Source of the DNA: Tepidiforma sp. | GTDB lineage: Bacteria; Chloroflexota; Dehalococcoidia; Tepidiformales; Tepidiformaceae | Length of the DNA stretch: 64,000 bases | Assembly: GCF_026003995.1 (NCBI RefSeq) | Contig: NZ_BPIG01000003.1 | Span: forward strand, 248,001-312,000 | Direction of reading: 5' to 3' | Shown here: piece after piece, positions 61,710 to 64,000 of the stretch | How the letters are laid out: the number at the start of each line of letters is the position of its first letter | Position numbering within the stretch: position 1 is the first letter of the stretch | Translations under genes and position numbers: made by a program | Notes under the pieces: generated by a model | The model's input: the letters and a program-made list of their open reading frames with translations, nothing else | Databases searched by the model: none | What the model was told of the DNA's origin: nothing

Positions 61710-62975
61710 CTACCCCGCCTCCTCCCGCACCCGCGCCGCCTCGGCCTCCGGGTCGTCGATGCCCAGGCTGGCGGCGGCCGTCCGGCGCGAGATGATGCCG
61801 CTCGCCACGAGCAGCCGCGCATCCTGCACCTGCCGCGAGCGGTCCGCCGGCAGCACCGGGCCCCACTGCATCACCGGCCGCAGCCCCTCCGCTTCCAGCC
61901 CTTCGAACCGGGCCAGCAGCTGCAGCACCATCCACGCCCGCCGCTCGTACACCGCCGTCCGGATGCGCCGCTTCCGCTCCACCTTGCGGGCGATGGGGTC
62001 CAGCTCGGTGTTCAGCGCCACCCCGCTCAGCCCCTGCGGGTTGTGCCCGAAGGCCGTCCGCGGCGATTCGCCGAGGTCGTGCAGCACCCGGTAGAGCAGG
62101 TCGATGTAGGCCGTGTGGAGCGCGACGCCGCCGCCCTGCAGGAGGTCGAGCAGGTAGGCGCGGGCATCCTCCGGCACCTCCCAGATGGCGCCGGGCTCGA
62201 CGGTGATGTCTTCCGAGCCGGTCACCCCTTCGAGCACGGCGATCGGGTTGCCCGAGAGTTCGAGCACCTGGCTCAGCTGGCTGAACGCCCGGTTCAGCTC
62301 CCGGTTCGCCTCCACGAGCGGCGGGATATCGCTCGACCCCCACGCCTGCTTCGGCTCGCGCACGTTCGGGAAGACGACGTAGGGGATGAAGCCGTAGGGG
62401 TTCGGCAGCCGCTCCTCGAGCGTCGAGCCGCGCCACAGCTCGAACCCGCCCGGCGTCCAGTACTCGATCAGCTCCTCCTCGCCGGCGCGGTAGCGGTGCG
62501 CGACGGCGGTGAGCCGGTTCGGGTCGGCCGGGTCGCGCCAGGCGAAGATGCCCTGCACGTCCGGCGCGGTGATGCGCACCTCGCCGGCGTCCGCGTCCCA
62601 CGCCACCCGGTAGGCGCCATCGCCGAGGACCGCGCAGTCGAGCTCAGTTTCGAAATCGAGCTGGCTCACGCCGTTCGCGGCTTCGACCCGCCGGAGGGCG
62701 CGCTCGGCGAGGCGGGCGCGTTCGAGCCCGGCCGGCGTCTCGTCGCCCGCGACCTGCACGGAGGCGCCGGCCAGCAGGTAGCCGGTCACCTTGTCCACGA
62801 TGGCGCGCGCGTAGTTGAAGGTGAGCCGCCGTTCGCCGCGGCGCGGCCGGCCGGGCCAGTGGCGGCCCTGGTAGAAGTCGAGGCACTCCCGGTAGCGCGC
62901 CATCCGGTCGAAATCGAGCTGGCGCAGGAGCGCCGGGAGCGGCGGGTCGGGCAGGGGGAGCTGCTGGTAGGGCAT
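61710..62975 (-). CDS. phage portal protein, SPP1 Gp6-like (orphan)
   Basis: A 421-residue protein matching the Phage_prot_Gp6 portal pattern: MARYRECLDFYQGRHWPG, LTFNYARAIVDKVTGYLLAG near the N-terminus, an internal AVLGDGAYRVAWDADAGEVR, PYVVFPNVREPKQAWGSSDI and the long-helix region NRELNRAFSQLSQVLELSGN. Portals form the ring through which phage DNA enters the head. It is shorter than SPP1 Gp6 (about 500). No terminase, protease, capsid or tail gene is in the window, and repeats flank it on both sides. ATG 62975 begins directly at the conserved helix; the longer frame is repeat-derived. Confidence 0.82.
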   Translation of the reverse strand: MPYQQLPLPDPPLPALLRQLDFDRMARYRECLDFYQGRHWPGRPRRGERRLTFNYARAIVDKVTGYLLAGASVQVAGDETPAGLERARLAERALRRVEAANGVSQLDFETELDCAVLGDGAYRVAWDADAGEVRITAPDVQGIFAWRDPADPNRLTAVAHRYRAGEEELIEYWTPGGFELWRGSTLEERLPNPYGFIPYVVFPNVREPKQAWGSSDIPPLVEANRELNRAFSQLSQVLELSGNPIAVLEGVTGSEDITVEPGAIWEVPEDARAYLLDLLQGGGVALHTAYIDLLYRVLHDLGESPRTAFGHNPQGLSGVALNTELDPIARKVERKRRIRTAVYERRAWMVLQLLARFEGLEAEGLRPVMQWGPVLPADRSRQVQDARLLVASGIISRRTAAASLGIDDPEAEAARVREEAG

Positions 62976-63057
62976 CGCGGGGGCGAACCTCCGTTCCGTG
63001 GCGTGATGCCGCCGAGCGTGGCCGGGCCCGGGCCGCAGCTCCAAGCGGCGGCTGGCA

Positions 63058-63150
63058 CGGGGGAGGGAGGGAGGAGGGAGAAGGGAGGAGGGAGAAGGGA
63101 GCAGGGAGAGAGGTCAACCTCCAACCTCCAACCTCCAACCTCCTTCCCAA
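63058..63150. repeat. repeat remnant 4 (purine run plus CAACCTC run)
   Basis: GGGAGGGAGGGAGGAGGGAG-type purines at 63058-63110 are followed by four CAACCTC units at about 63115-63142. This is the A/B part of the arrays without the twin-hairpin module. Confidence 0.85.
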
Positions 63151-63188
63151 ACCTTTCGCCTTTTCTTCCGCTAACCGGGGGCCGCCCG

Positions 63189-63194
63189 TACACT
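63189..63194 (+). promoter_or_regulatory. candidate -10 TACACT for the lipoprotein gene
   Basis: TACACT lies 32 bases before ATG 63227, which has GGGGAAGG as ribosome site. The -35 position carries no good match. Confidence 0.4.
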
Positions 63195-63226
63195 CGCGAA
63201 AGCAACGCCCCCGGGGAAGGTTCGGT

Positions 63227-63979
63227 ATGTCTCGCGCCATGGCGCTGGCCGCCTGTGCCATCGCAACCCTCCTGCCCTTCGCGGCCGCCTGCGGCGACGG
63301 CGCCGGCGATACGCCCGCCCCGGCCGGGGGCGGCACCGCCACCGTCGAAGTCACCAACCCGGGCGTCAGCCCGGACCTCTCGCCGCCCGCAAGCAAGTAC
63401 GTCATCCGCGTCGAAGACCTCGGCACGAACTGGATTACCGACATCCCCGCGACGGTCGTGGTCGATGCCGCCGGCTACGCCCAGACGAAGGTCTTCCCCT
63501 CGCAGGCGGAGGGCGAAAAGCTGCTCAGCCAGTGGGGCTACGAAGGCGGCTACCAGACCGGCTACTCGCCCGAGGGGCGCGACACCGCCGTCCTCAACGG
63601 CGCCTACTACATCCGCACCGAATGCCACCTCTTCGCGCAGGAAGCGGGCGCGAAGCAGGCGTACGACTACTTCAACCGGTTCGCCGCGGCCCAGCCCGGC
63701 ATGGCGCCCGTGACGATGACGCGGGTCGGCAACCAGAGCGCGGCCTACGTGATGACGCTCGGCACCATCGGCAAATCGAGCGTCAACGCCGTCTACCACC
63801 AGGTGCTCTTCCAGCGCGGCAACCTCGTCTGCGTCGTCCTCACGAAGGGCGCCGAGCCGTTCATGAAGGTGGACGCGGCGCGCGAACTGGCGCTCATCAG
63901 CGACAAGAAGGCGCTCGGCCAGCTCGACGCGCCGGAGCCGACGCCGACCAGCAACTACAACCCCTCGGCGGGCAACTGA
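63227..63979 (+). CDS. lipoprotein of unknown function
   Basis: A 250-residue exported protein. Signal peptide with lipobox FAAAC at about 18-22, a Gly/Thr/Pro linker, then a soluble domain of about 190 residues (VIRVEDLGTNWITDIPATVV, an EGEKLLSQWGYEGGYQTGYS block, two Cys at YIRTECHLF and NLVCVVLT that may form a disulfide). I do not recognise the family; the general look is of the small lipoproteins that measure or bind at the cell surface. It ends in a Pro/Thr tail. The next frame begins within its stop (TGATG). Confidence 0.75.
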   Translation: MSRAMALAACAIATLLPFAAACGDGAGDTPAPAGGGTATVEVTNPGVSPDLSPPASKYVIRVEDLGTNWITDIPATVVVDAAGYAQTKVFPSQAEGEKLLSQWGYEGGYQTGYSPEGRDTAVLNGAYYIRTECHLFAQEAGAKQAYDYFNRFAAAQPGMAPVTMTRVGNQSAAYVMTLGTIGKSSVNAVYHQVLFQRGNLVCVVLTKGAEPFMKVDAARELALISDKKALGQLDAPEPTPTSNYNPSAGN

Positions 63980-64000
63980 TGGCGCGCCGGAAGCGGCCCG
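63979..64000 (+). CDS. start of a further gene, cut by the window end
   Basis: ATG 63979 overlaps the lipoprotein stop (TGATG) and begins M-A-R-R-K-R-P. Only seven codons are visible, so no product can be named. Confidence 0.35.

Overview
The window is about 70% GC and packed with bacterial genes. The gene mix points to a free-living, high-GC member of the Chloroflexota, possibly a Tepidiforma-like Dehalococcoidia. This is inference from content: F420 genes (cofC, cofD, a LLM-class oxidoreductase), c-di-AMP, cobalamin and T-box leader RNAs, a group-translocating ECF transporter, and probable leaderless genes. No rRNA or tRNA gene was found. Many starts are GTG, several lie 6-9 nt after a TAnnnT-like hexamer with no Shine-Dalgarno, and others carry a clear AGGAGG.

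Layout. 0-8.7 kb: end of a thiolase, CoA-binding proteins, a methyltransferase, a hydrolase, a Kef-type antiporter and an MFS carrier behind a ydaO (c-di-AMP) riboswitch. 8.7-19.2 kb: T-box controlled ileS, an EEP-fold lipoprotein, a TPR protein, a phosphotransferase, a BtuF-like binding protein and cofC-cofD. 19.2-24.8 kb: surface polysaccharide genes (O-antigen ligase, Wzz, three glycosyltransferases, two of them tandem duplicates). 24.9-26.8 kb: an ECF sigma factor fused to a zinc-finger, a membrane segment and an extracytoplasmic tail.

26.8-32.6 kb is a cobalamin-riboswitch operon: an alpha-barrel surface protein, EcfT, a fused double EcfA ATPase, a DUF4430-like surface protein and an S component. 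It reads as a split bacterial counterpart of intrinsic factor/transcobalamin feeding an ECF transporter. 33-43 kb holds lipid, redox and carrier genes, including a membrane-anchored DsbA-like protein whose two halves are in swapped order (circular permutation). A second ydaO riboswitch precedes a 58-residue zinc-ribbon protein at 43.2-43.65 kb.

43.8-57.9 kb is the origin-proximal block: prs, NYN nuclease, ridA, parB, parA, a PfkB-like kinase, jag, yidC, a beta-propeller lipoprotein, a cluster of seven parS-like palindromes, yidD, rnpA, rpmH, a lytic transglycosylase and alr. dnaA and DnaA boxes were not seen. From 44.7 to 63.2 kb the gaps are filled by a composite repeat family made of GGGAACCGGGAGG-type tandem arrays, CAACCTCCAACCTTCAACC arrays and a twin-hairpin module of about 50 bp present in about ten direct and four partial inverted copies. 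Between these arrays sit a CpaE-like ATPase, a response regulator with Glu at the phospho-acceptor site, and an orphan phage portal gene. A lipoprotein and the first codons of another gene close the window.
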